DNA of 12,390 nucleotides, from positions 1 to 12,390 of the forward strand of contig NZ_BHVZ01000005.1 in the NCBI RefSeq assembly GCF_003865035.1, given 5' to 3'. This document shows, in pieces, positions 6,564-12,381 of this stretch. How positions within the stretch are numbered: position 1 is the stretch's first letter; each line of letters opens with the position of its first letter. The position numbers were made by a program, and so were the translations under genes. The DNA comes from Anaerotignum faecicola. Lineage in GTDB: Bacteria > Bacillota > Clostridia > Lachnospirales > Anaerotignaceae. Below the pieces are notes generated by a model, which saw nothing but the letters and a program-made list of their open reading frames with translations, had not been told where the DNA came from and did no database searches.

Positions 6564-7226
6564 ATGGCAGGACAACAGCAAGAAGAAATTGAAACAATCA
6601 GATCGAGAACAATCGAAGTCAAATTATCGGACGCTGATGTAAAGCGTATTTCTGAAAAGGCGGCGGCACACGGTTTGACCGTGGGGGAGCTGATAGAGAA
6701 TTTTATCGGTGATTTAGTATGCGGAACATATAGTAACGGTTCTGATGAAAGAATGTATGCGGAACAGTGGTTTGAGCGTTGCTGGTTTGGAATGTTCCCC
6801 GACCTCACTTTTTTAAGGTATCTGATTGAGTGGGGTGGACTTGATGAAGTTATAGGTGCATGGGAAAATATAAAGAGTACCGAAGAAAATATACAGACCA
6901 GCGAAGAATCACTTGCAAGCGGCGTGATGAAAGGCAGGGGTGGCGAAACCTACACATGGAAAGATATTACAAATGGTGAGGGAACGCCTATTTATTCCAG
7001 TAAAGAAGAATGGGAGCAGGAAGAAAGAACGGTTATATCTGATTGGCGAGAAGAAGTTGAAGCAGACAAACAGACACTTTCGGAATACTGGAACGAATAT
7101 ACCGAGCAGAAAAAGGAATATAAGAACGGTACATTTGAGGAAGAAATGAAAAAAGTTCTTGATTATTGGCGGGAGTATCAGAGCTTTTTAGAGGGAAAAA
7201 GTTTAGGAGAAAATGATAATGGATAA
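6564..7226 (+). CDS. 220-aa acidic protein with ribbon-helix-helix-like N-terminus
   Basis: Protein of 220 aa. Residues about 16-50 (TIEVKLSDADVKRISEKAAA, then HGLTVGELIENFI) look like a ribbon-helix-helix or related small DNA-binding or dimerisation domain. The remainder is strongly acidic, rich in Trp, Glu and Tyr and mostly helical, with repeated W-containing segments (EEW, DWREE, EYWNEY, DYWREY), so a coiled-coil or protein-binding role is likely. The ATG at 6564 avoids overlap with the previous stop (6559-6561); an alternative ATG at 6552 would add four residues and overlap. Ribosome binding for either start is poor in spacing, so translational coupling is probable. Function unknown; regulator or partition accessory are possibilities. 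Confidence 0.72.
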   Translation: MAGQQQEEIETIRSRTIEVKLSDADVKRISEKAAAHGLTVGELIENFIGDLVCGTYSNGSDERMYAEQWFERCWFGMFPDLTFLRYLIEWGGLDEVIGAWENIKSTEENIQTSEESLASGVMKGRGGETYTWKDITNGEGTPIYSSKEEWEQEERTVISDWREEVEADKQTLSEYWNEYTEQKKEYKNGTFEEEMKKVLDYWREYQSFLEGKSLGENDNG

Positions 7227-7389
7227 TAAAAAAATTATATTAAATATAGTGAAGCTGATATTCGCCTTGATTATAGGAGGGGTAATGGGAGCAAAATTAT
7301 TAACTTCGGGAAGCGAAATATTGATAATTGCTTTTTTTGTGTTATGTGTGATAGGTGGAATTATACTGTCATGTATTAACATAAAATAA
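7219..7389 (+). CDS. 56-aa membrane protein with two predicted helices
   Basis: Small protein of 56 aa starting MDNKKIILNIVKLIFALIIG. Two hydrophobic segments are visible, about residues 6-24 and 34-52, joined by a short loop AKLLTSGSE, so it should be a helical hairpin in the membrane. AGGAG (7205-7209) stands nine bases before the ATG at 7219; an ATG two codons upstream lies too close to it. The start overlaps the end of the previous gene by eight bases in another frame, showing coupling. It ends within the A-run of a bidirectional terminator and points toward the bacteriocin-like gene. Immunity proteins are often of this kind, so immunity is a possible but unproven role. Confidence 0.72.
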   Translation: MDNKKIILNIVKLIFALIIGGVMGAKLLTSGSEILIIAFFVLCVIGGIILSCINIK

Positions 7390-7420
7390 AAAAGCAGGAG
7401 GGAAAACCTCCTGCTTTTTT
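7388..7420. terminator. Bidirectional intrinsic terminator
   Basis: AAAAAAGCAGGAGG (7388-7401) is fully complementary to CCTCCTGCTTTTTT (7407-7420) around a five-base loop, GAAAA. It separates the rightward parA-led operon from the leftward gene at 7433-8143 and provides a T-run in either direction. Confidence 0.9.
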
Positions 7421-7432
7421 ATTTTATGCTGA

Positions 7433-8143
7433 CTACAGAATAGTTGAATTATAATAGGTGTTCCAGTATGCATCATAGGCATCCTTGCAAGATTGGTCAT
7501 ATGCCATGCAGGTAGAAACATAAGCCGTACTAAATCCGGCGGCAGATAAAATGGCACCCCAAGCTGCGGCAGATAATGTTCCGCCTGTAAATATTGCACC
7601 TGCGCCAGCTGCACCAGCCGCTAAAACTGAAAGGGCAGACATTCCAAGAGCTCCAACAATAGCACCCTCTTGCACATTTATTTTGTCAACAGCGCTTCTG
7701 AATGTAGTTAAGTAAGAGCGATTTTTGCTGGTCTCTTTTGTCTTAAAGTAGACCCAGTTAAAGGCGTTGTCTCCCGGACGTCGGAGTTCCCAAGTATTAG
7801 GACTACCGTAAGTGATTTCATACTCATAGTTAGTGAAAGTTTTTTCTTCGAGAGAAGCTCGAGTTTGAGGTTTAATTGGAGCAATGTCTCCTACCTTTTG
7901 AGCTCCCGTAGTATTGCTAGTTTGAGTAAGCTGTATAGTTCCAGTGCTTTTGTCGTAAGTTGCAATGTAGGTAAAATTATCATCAGATGTTTGGGAAATT
8001 CGCACAGATGAATTGTCAGTTAAAATTGACGTATGGTATCCGTCTGTTTGAGGAGATGAAGCCAATGCAGTTACTGACATTCCCATAATCATGACAGCGG
8101 AAAGGGCAATACTGACAAGTTTCTTAAAAGGGTGTTTAATCAT
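7433..8143 (-). CDS. Secreted bacteriocin-like protein (geobacillin-26-like?)
   Basis: Precursor of 236 aa. Residues 1-28 are a clear Sec signal peptide: basic MIKHPFKK, a hydrophobic core and a likely cut after ALA (A28). Residues 30-155 are polar and Thr/Ser-rich, with NYEYEITYGSPNTWELRRPG in the middle. Residues 159-208 form a long Gly/Ala-rich hydrophobic region (for example VLAAGAAGAGAIFTGG), as in pore-forming peptides and proteins. The end is polar with Cys211 and Cys218, which could form a disulfide. This layout recalls the large geobacillin-26-type bacteriocins; that assignment is from memory of the family and unverified. The ATG at 8143 has GAGG eight bases upstream; an upstream TTG is less likely. 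No dedicated exporter or protease lies nearby. It is the only clear cargo gene. Confidence 0.75.
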   Translation of the reverse strand: MIKHPFKKLVSIALSAVMIMGMSVTALASSPQTDGYHTSILTDNSSVRISQTSDDNFTYIATYDKSTGTIQLTQTSNTTGAQKVGDIAPIKPQTRASLEEKTFTNYEYEITYGSPNTWELRRPGDNAFNWVYFKTKETSKNRSYLTTFRSAVDKINVQEGAIVGALGMSALSVLAAGAAGAGAIFTGGTLSAAAWGAILSAAGFSTAYVSTCMAYDQSCKDAYDAYWNTYYNSTIL

Positions 8144-8196
8144 AAGCAATACCTCACTTTCTGTTAAATTTCAAACAATTATAAATTTACAGATTT

Positions 8197-8225
8197 ATTT
8201 TAACACATTGTACATAAAATGTCAC
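8197..8225 (-). promoter_or_regulatory. Inner promoter of the bacteriocin-like gene
   Basis: Read on the minus strand: GTGACA (8225-8220), a 17-base spacer and TAAAAT (8202-8197), about 55 bases before the start codon. The -35 matches the consensus at five of six positions. Confidence 0.68.
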
Positions 8226-8323
8226 TAAAAAAATGGAAAATATTGGAAAAAGATTGTGCATATAGCAAAAAAGCAATACCTCACTTTCTGTTAAATTTCA
8301 AACAATTATAAATTTACAGATTT

Positions 8324-8352
8324 ATTTTAACACATTGTACATAAAATGTCAC
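8324..8352 (-). promoter_or_regulatory. Duplicate outer promoter of the bacteriocin-like gene
   Basis: This is the second copy of the same GTGACA-N17-TAAAAT promoter, displaced by 127 bases. Both copies face the gene at 7433-8143, so two transcripts differing by 127 bases are expected if both are active. Confidence 0.62.
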
Positions 8353-8399
8353 TAAAAAAATGGAAAATATTGGAAAAAGATTGTGCATATAGCAAAAAA

Positions 8400-8441
8400 T
8401 ATATAACTTATACATTGACAATACATTACATAAGTTATATA
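8400..8441. promoter_or_regulatory. 12-bp palindrome enclosing the transfer promoter
   Basis: TATATAACTTAT (8400-8411) is perfectly complementary to ATAAGTTATATA (8430-8441). The -35 lies between the arms and the -10 overlaps the right arm, so a protein bound at both arms would occlude RNA polymerase. The arms are the same half-site seen at 6269-6300 and in the parA operator. Confidence 0.78.
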
Positions 8442-8443
8442 AT
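8415..8443 (+). promoter_or_regulatory. Consensus promoter of the transfer operon
   Basis: TTGACA (8415-8420), a 17-base spacer and TATAAT (8438-8443) match the sigma-A consensus perfectly. Such a strong promoter enclosed in an operator suggests tight repression. Transcription should begin near 8450, just before a CTCACCGTGAG palindrome (8480-8490). Confidence 0.88.
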
Positions 8444-8485
8444 ATATATACAGTAAATAAAATATTTCATTTACACTTACTCACC

Positions 8486-9247
8486 GTGAGGACAGAAAGG
8501 AGTGAGAAAAGGACGGAAAACTACACGGTTATAATAATCTTTCTGATGATGTTGTTTTTACCTGTTTGGTGGAAGTGGCTACACAGAAAGAGACGAAAGG
8601 AGCTTTTGGAGATTATGAGTGAACAGAACAGACAGGAAGAAGCCGCAAGGAATGACCGTCAGCGTTTAGAGCAACAAGCCGTAGAGAGCCGCCAGTTATC
8701 CGAGCGAGCCTTAGCAGAAGAACGCCAGCGGCAGGAAATACGCCGTATGCAGGACGAGCAACGCCGACAGGACAGCCAGCGGCAGGAAGAACAGCGCAGA
8801 CAGGACGAGCAACGCCGCCAAGAGGAAAGGCGCAGACAGGAGCAGAGGGCACAGGAAGAACGCCGTAAGCAGGAAAGACAGCAGAGAGAGGACAGCCAGC
8901 GGCAGGAACAGGAGCCAGCGAGGGAAGAACGTCTGAAAGAGGAAACACGGCGCAAGGAAGAAAACAGCCAGCGCAAGGACGATAAGACCCCACAGAGCCA
9001 AGAATTAAGGGATTTAGCCAATACAGAAGATAAATATATGCGGCTTGTAAAATCGGGCTATTATGACGAAAAGAGAGCCGAGAAAGCCGCAGAAAAGACA
9101 GAGGGCGGCAATGGCATGGAACAGATGAAAAAAGCACCAACAAAAGGTGGGTTTTCCGAAAGGAGAGAGGCTTTGAAAACAAAAGTGCAGGACGCATTGA
9201 GAAAACAGGAACACAGTAAAACGCATGATATAGGGCATAGCAGATAG
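8486..9247 (+). CDS. Membrane-anchored coiled-coil protein of the transfer operon
   Basis: Up to 253 aa from a GTG start. Residues about 13-32 (YTVIIIFLMMLFLPVWWKWL) form a single membrane helix, followed by a basic patch and then about 130 residues of Arg/Gln/Glu-rich repeats (QRRQDEQRRQEERRRQEQRA), a long helix or coiled coil. The C-terminal 80 residues are less repetitive. The DNA carries matching short repeats, such as CAGGACGAGCAACGCCG at 8750 and 8801. The start is uncertain: GTG 8486 has no clear ribosome binding site and overlaps a palindrome, while AAAGGAG at 8496-8502 has no in-frame start soon after it; ATG at 8546 or 8616 would lose part or all of the membrane helix. It directly precedes the coupling protein gene (8-base gap). 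Probable transfer accessory protein; family not recognised. Confidence 0.7.
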   Translation: MRTERSEKRTENYTVIIIFLMMLFLPVWWKWLHRKRRKELLEIMSEQNRQEEAARNDRQRLEQQAVESRQLSERALAEERQRQEIRRMQDEQRRQDSQRQEEQRRQDEQRRQEERRRQEQRAQEERRKQERQQREDSQRQEQEPAREERLKEETRRKEENSQRKDDKTPQSQELRDLANTEDKYMRLVKSGYYDEKRAEKAAEKTEGGNGMEQMKKAPTKGGFSERREALKTKVQDALRKQEHSKTHDIGHSR

Positions 9248-9255
9248 GAGGGTTT

Positions 9256-10866
9256 ATGGACGGAAACGATTTAGGAATGATAGCAAGGGTATTTATGTTC
9301 CTGCTAAAAGGCTTAAAATATGTGCTTAAACTGGTATGGTTTACTGGTCTGTGGTGGTTTTGTGTTCCACTTGTTGTAGGGATTGGATATGAGGAAATAA
9401 CAGGAACGTTCATACAAAATAATCAGATTATGGACGGTATTTTCACTATTTTGTGGTATGCTTGTTATGTTTTATGCCCATTAAATTTTCTTCAAAATAT
9501 CATTCGTATGGTAAAAAAAGACCGCAAATTCAGCTTTTTAGAGCTTCTTTTGCATAATAGACAGAAGAAAGGTTTTGAAGCGAAGCTGGGCGGTGATACG
9601 GTAGCACTGAAAACAGCAAAAGACCTTTCGGGTGTTGTGTTCGGCAAGAGTAATGGAAAATATGCGACCATGCCCGAAAGCACAGACGGACATATTTTGA
9701 TTGTTGGTGGAGCTGGTAGCGGAAAAACAGCCGCTGTTGCAATCCCTACGCTGATGAGCTGGAAAGAAAGAGTTTTTGCAATCGACATTAAGGGCGAGTT
9801 GTACGAAAAAACGAAGAAAGCAAGGGGAGAAGCTACAATAAAGGTATTTAATCCGACAGACAGAAACGCCTACGGATATGACCCATTCTATATGCTGAAA
9901 ACGGCTGATGATATATCCAGTGCCGCCCGACAGCTTGCAATGTCCATTATTCCGTTGCCAGCAGATGTAAAAGACCCGTTTTGGATAAAGAACGCACAAA
10001 ATATGCTCACTGGTTTTCTGATTTATTTGCAATGGCTGGGAGAAAGTTTTTCCAGCAGTATGCAAATTATAAAGGGTACTCCGACAAAGGAACTGATAGA
10101 GCAGATCGTAGCAGACACCAACGATAAGGCAAAAATGGAAATCATGCAGTTTAGCGGCATGGACGATAAGACACTTTCGGGAGTTTTTGCGGAGCTTTCA
10201 AACCATATCACGGTATTTGCAACGAGTGACGATTTACAACGGGCATTGTCGGGAGAGGGACGCAGTATCACGCCAGCAGACATTGAGGGTGGATATGACA
10301 TTTTCTGCTGTATTCCAGAGCATAAGCTGGAAGAATGGAAAGACCTTTTAGGTATGATGTGTAATCAGTTCTTAAAATCCTTTGAGCGCAGGGGAGAGGG
10401 CAATAAGACACCTATTCTGTTTCTGATAGACGAGTTCCCAAGACTGGGAAAAATAGAAGCCATCAGTAATGGACTGGCAACTTTGCGAAGTAAGAAAATA
10501 CATATTGCGCTTATCATTCAGAGCAAGAGCCAGCTTAACGCAATCTATGGAAAAGATGTTGCGGAAGTCATAGCTGACAACTGTTCATATAAGGCAATAC
10601 TGAAAGCCAGCGAACCCGAAACGCAGGAATGGTGTTCTAAGCTGGTCGGCACTTATGATAAGAAAAAGGTTTCCAGCAATTACAACGCCGATATACTGGG
10701 TGTTGGAAAGGGACAGGGGACAAGCTCCAGCACAGAGGAAAAGCGTATTATCAAACCCGAAGAATTTGCCTATTTGAAAGATGTTGTGTGCGTGTTCCCG
10801 AATGGTTATAAGAGGTTACAGAAAGCAAACTATTATGAAGATAAGACATTCACGGATAGAATGTAG
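9256..10866 (+). CDS. VirD4/TraG-type coupling protein (T4CP)
   Basis: ATPase of 536 aa that should link the MobA-oriT complex to a type IV secretion channel at the inner face of the membrane. Two hydrophobic N-terminal segments, about residues 24-46 and 62-84, anchor it. Walker A is GGAGSGKT (151-158) and Walker B is LFLIDE (388-393), followed by FPRLG, typical of TraG/VirD4 proteins. The region around IHIALIIQSKSQL (about 415-427) fits the conserved sensor segment. Length is slightly short for the family and there is little beyond the ATPase domain. The ATG follows AGGAGGG closely. No VirB4, VirB6 or other channel genes are in the window, so transfer needs a helper channel. Confidence 0.93.
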   Translation: MDGNDLGMIARVFMFLLKGLKYVLKLVWFTGLWWFCVPLVVGIGYEEITGTFIQNNQIMDGIFTILWYACYVLCPLNFLQNIIRMVKKDRKFSFLELLLHNRQKKGFEAKLGGDTVALKTAKDLSGVVFGKSNGKYATMPESTDGHILIVGGAGSGKTAAVAIPTLMSWKERVFAIDIKGELYEKTKKARGEATIKVFNPTDRNAYGYDPFYMLKTADDISSAARQLAMSIIPLPADVKDPFWIKNAQNMLTGFLIYLQWLGESFSSSMQIIKGTPTKELIEQIVADTNDKAKMEIMQFSGMDDKTLSGVFAELSNHITVFATSDDLQRALSGEGRSITPADIEGGYDIFCCIPEHKLEEWKDLLGMMCNQFLKSFERRGEGNKTPILFLIDEFPRLGKIEAISNGLATLRSKKIHIALIIQSKSQLNAIYGKDVAEVIADNCSYKAILKASEPETQEWCSKLVGTYDKKKVSSNYNADILGVGKGQGTSSSTEEKRIIKPEEFAYLKDVVCVFPNGYKRLQKANYYEDKTFTDRM

Positions 10867-10879
10867 GAAAGGAGAAACT

Positions 10880-11083
10880 ATGAACGAAAACAACGCAAAT
10901 TTATGTGAAATGGAACAGGAAATTTTTCAAATAAAAGATAAGTATAAACCTTATTTTGAATTAGAAAAAGAGAACAGAAGATTAAAGATAGAACGCTTAG
11001 AAATGTTGCATACCGCAGAGAAATTTTTGTTTGCTCTTATCGCAGCTCTCTTAGTAGATTTACTTAACAAAATGATATTTTAA
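10880..11083 (+). CDS. 67-aa protein with C-terminal membrane helix
   Basis: Small protein of 67 aa, MNENNANLCEMEQEIFQIKD and following. The first 45 residues are charged and helical (KENRRLKIERLEML), the last 18-20 (FLFALIAALLVDLLNKMIF) form one membrane segment, so it is probably tail-anchored. The ATG at 10880 has AAAGGAG (10868-10874) five bases upstream and lies 13 bases after the coupling protein stop; a longer upstream reading is possible but would overlap the coupling protein gene heavily. It is the last gene of the transfer operon before a strong terminator. Family not recognised; a transfer accessory role is inferred from position. Confidence 0.75.
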   Translation: MNENNANLCEMEQEIFQIKDKYKPYFELEKENRRLKIERLEMLHTAEKFLFALIAALLVDLLNKMIF

Positions 11084-11096
11084 GATTAGGAAATGC

Positions 11097-11133
11097 AAAA
11101 AAGAACGCCATACTCTGTAAGGCGTTCTTTTTT
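11097..11133. terminator. Bidirectional intrinsic terminator
   Basis: AAAAAAGAACGCC (11097-11109) is perfectly complementary to GGCGTTCTTTTTT (11121-11133) around an 11-base loop. It ends the rightward transfer operon and the leftward pair of genes; the last two bases overlap the stop codon of the leftward gene. Confidence 0.9.
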
Positions 11134-11617
11134 ACTCATTGGCGTAGATATAAAGTGCCGTCTGTAAGCGTGTTAGTGCAAAGAAAATGACAATATATCC
11201 GACAACATATATGGTTTTTGTAGTATGAAAAATGGCTTGCCAGCTATCCGCAGAAATCAACTTGTAAATCTGCCAAACAAGGAAAAGAATAGGGATAACT
11301 GCAAGAGTATAGATTGTTAGAAACAGAGGAAATATTTTTGTGAGTACGGTTGCAAAAAATAGTAGAATTTTCGGTTTTTCTCTTGACGCTTTGCTTAATA
11401 TCCGTTCTTCTTTTTTCCTTTGCCGCTTTTCTTTCTTTGTTTCGGGATATTGAACAGGCTTACCAAATTTTGAATAGTCAATTTTAATCTGACAATCATC
11501 AAGTTCCTGCATGAATTTTTTATATTCATCAGGTTTCATAGTCCTGCGTAATATATCCTGCTTTTCAGCAAGAGTTCTTTTCAATTCTTCCGATGATAAA
11601 TCTTTGTAATTACTCAT
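11132..11617 (-). CDS. 161-aa membrane protein next to the mobilization region
   Basis: Protein of 161 aa from ATG 11617 (MSNYKDLSSEELKRTLAEKQ). An ATG two codons upstream at 11623 is possible, but its distance from AAGGG is too short, whereas 11617 has about nine bases. Residues 1-80 are charged and helical with a very basic cluster KKEKRQRKKEER; then hydrophobic segments at about 84-115 (likely one or two helices) and 134-155 follow, giving two to three membrane spans. The start overlaps the preceding gene's stop by several bases, so the two are coupled. I do not recognise the family. Position beside oriT and a DUF3847-like gene suggests a role in mobilization, but this is inference. Confidence 0.75.
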   Translation of the reverse strand: MSNYKDLSSEELKRTLAEKQDILRRTMKPDEYKKFMQELDDCQIKIDYSKFGKPVQYPETKKEKRQRKKEERILSKASREKPKILLFFATVLTKIFPLFLTIYTLAVIPILFLVWQIYKLISADSWQAIFHTTKTIYVVGYIVIFFALTRLQTALYIYANE

Positions 11618-11876
11618 TGACATTTCCCTTAATAATAGTTTTTACTGTGTCAATCGTAACCAGCTTTTGAAGCAGTTTTTCAAAGTCGGCAGGTTCGACT
11701 TTTTCACAACGAAGATATTTTTCTGCAAGTGCGCCGTTCTCGATAAGGCGGCGTGTTCTTTGCGCTCTTTCAAGTTTGCTCTGCTTTGCTTGAATGGCTT
11801 TCTTTTGAGCCTTTAATTGTTCCATTTTCTTTTCAAGTTCTTCTAATTTTTGTTCGGGTGTTTTTCGTTCAGCCAT
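11610..11876 (-). CDS. DUF3847-like small coiled-coil protein, possible relaxosome accessory
   Basis: Protein of 88 aa. The first half (KTPEQKLEELEKKMEQLKAQ) is a lysine/glutamate heptad coiled coil, followed by RAQRTRRLIENGALAEKYL and a helical tail. This resembles the DUF3847 proteins often found beside MobA/MobL relaxases in Firmicute mobile elements; the assignment is from recall. The basic RTRR segment could contact DNA. The ATG has AAAGGCGG about eight bases upstream. It is divergent from mobA across the oriT region and has its own promoter at 11920-11948. By position it could serve like MobC in relaxosome assembly. Confidence 0.78.
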   Translation of the reverse strand: MAERKTPEQKLEELEKKMEQLKAQKKAIQAKQSKLERAQRTRRLIENGALAEKYLRCEKVEPADFEKLLQKLVTIDTVKTIIKGNVNE

Positions 11877-11904
11877 AATATAACCGCCTTTCTGTTTTCT
11901 TTTT

Positions 11905-11916
11905 TATTGCTATAAT
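11905..11916. promoter_or_regulatory. Copy of the ATAGCAATAA operator core
   Basis: TTATTGCTAT (11905-11914) is the core of the 4318-4364 inverted repeat and of the 6302 site. It lies between the leftward promoter and the DUF3847-like gene, an apt place for repression. Only ten bases match, so chance is not excluded. Confidence 0.42.
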
Positions 11917-11919
11917 CGG

Positions 11920-11948
11920 ATTATACCATAATGCGACAGAATAGGCAA
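11920..11948 (-). promoter_or_regulatory. Promoter of the leftward DUF3847-like operon
   Basis: On the minus strand: TTGCCT (11948-11943), a 17-base spacer and TATAAT (11925-11920). The start codon at 11876 lies 44 bases downstream of the -10. Confidence 0.78.
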
Positions 11949-11966
11949 TATGAAAGCGCATGACAG

Positions 11967-12305
11967 GCACACCGCCATTAAACGGTGTGCGGCGCTCCTT
12001 ATTTCAGAAATACAAATGTGCTAACAGCACATTTACATTTCTTTCATGCGGAACGCATGATATAGCCGCCGCATATAGATTATCGCTATCATGAAGCTAT
12101 TGCAGAAATGATAGTTTGCGTTTATAATTTAAGCGAGCGAAGCGGCGGCAATATCACGAAGTGCGCACTTATATACCAACTTACGTTGGTATGTGCGCTC
12201 TCCGAGGGGTCTTGCAGACGGCTACCGCAGAAACAGAAAAATGCTATTCGCATTTTATGTTTCATGCGGCAAGCACATCAACAATATTTGCTATTCGCAA
12301 ATATT
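11967..12305. repeat. Series of hairpins in the oriT region
   Basis: This 340-base gene-free stretch holds successive inverted repeats: GCACACCG/CGGTGTGC (11967-11990), AAATGTGCT/AGCACATTT (12014-12034, extendable by GAAAT/ATTTC), TCATGCG/CGCATGA (12044-12060), CTATCAT/ATGATAG (12086-12114), the oriT stem (12173-12192), AAAATGC/GCATTTT (12238-12256) and AATATTTGC/GCAAATATT (12283-12305). The last two share the loop TATTC. No coding frame here has a ribosome binding site. Confidence 0.75.
12155..12215 (+). other. Predicted origin of transfer (oriT)
   Basis: ATACCAAC (12173-12180), loop TTAC and GTTGGTAT (12185-12192) form an 8-bp stem followed directly by GTGCGCTCTCC. An inverted repeat immediately 5' of a GTGCGC core is the layout of RSF1010/pSK41-like MOBQ oriT sites, in which the relaxase nicks near that core. 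A second, reverse-context GTGCGC stands at 12161-12166 before the stem. The location between the DUF3847-like gene and mobA fits. If the nick is on this strand within 12193-12200, mobA would be among the first genes transferred. The exact nick is not determined. Confidence 0.75.
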
Positions 12306-12322
12306 TGTTTCTGTACTTGTTG

Positions 12323-12347
12323 GACTTCCTCACCGTGAGGAAATCCA
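12323..12347. promoter_or_regulatory. CTCACCGTGAG palindrome upstream of mobA
   Basis: TTCCTCA-CCG-TGAGGAA with outer GGA/TCC arms makes a stem with one mismatch. The core 11-mer (12329-12339) matches sites at 5060-5070 and 8480-8490. It lies about 50 bases before mobA, just before a TATAAA (12348-12353) that could be a -10, though no good -35 is spaced to it. Confidence 0.6.
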
Positions 12348-12373
12348 TATAAAAGCGTAGAACGAAAAAAGAC

Positions 12374-12381
12374 AAAGGGGG
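12374..12381 (+). promoter_or_regulatory. Ribosome binding site of mobA across the window junction
   Basis: AAAGGGGG ends nine bases before the end of the window. No start codon follows in the window; joined to position 1, it stands at ideal distance from the mobA ATG. This supports a circular molecule. Confidence 0.85.

Larger units (their letters stand above)
8144..8397. repeat. Perfect 127-bp tandem duplication of a promoter region
   Basis: Bases 8144-8270 and 8271-8397 are identical over 127 positions. Each copy contains the complete upstream region of the leftward bacteriocin-like gene, including promoter and ribosome binding site; the ATG itself (8141-8143) is just outside, so only the inner copy is joined to the gene. 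Perfect identity in AT-rich non-coding DNA suggests a recent event or an assembly duplication. No insertion sequence ends are seen. Confidence 0.95.

Noticed and set aside
8144..8397. Duplication as insertion sequence ends or long terminal repeats
   Set aside because: The copies are directly adjacent, with no transposase between or beside them and no terminal inverted repeats.
8613..9413. Long minus-strand open frames opposite the coiled-coil gene
   Set aside because: They come from the Arg/Gln/Glu-rich low-complexity coding sequence on the other strand and have no ribosome binding site.
12108..12352. Open frames in the oriT region
   Set aside because: They cross the oriT stem and several hairpins and lack ribosome binding sites.
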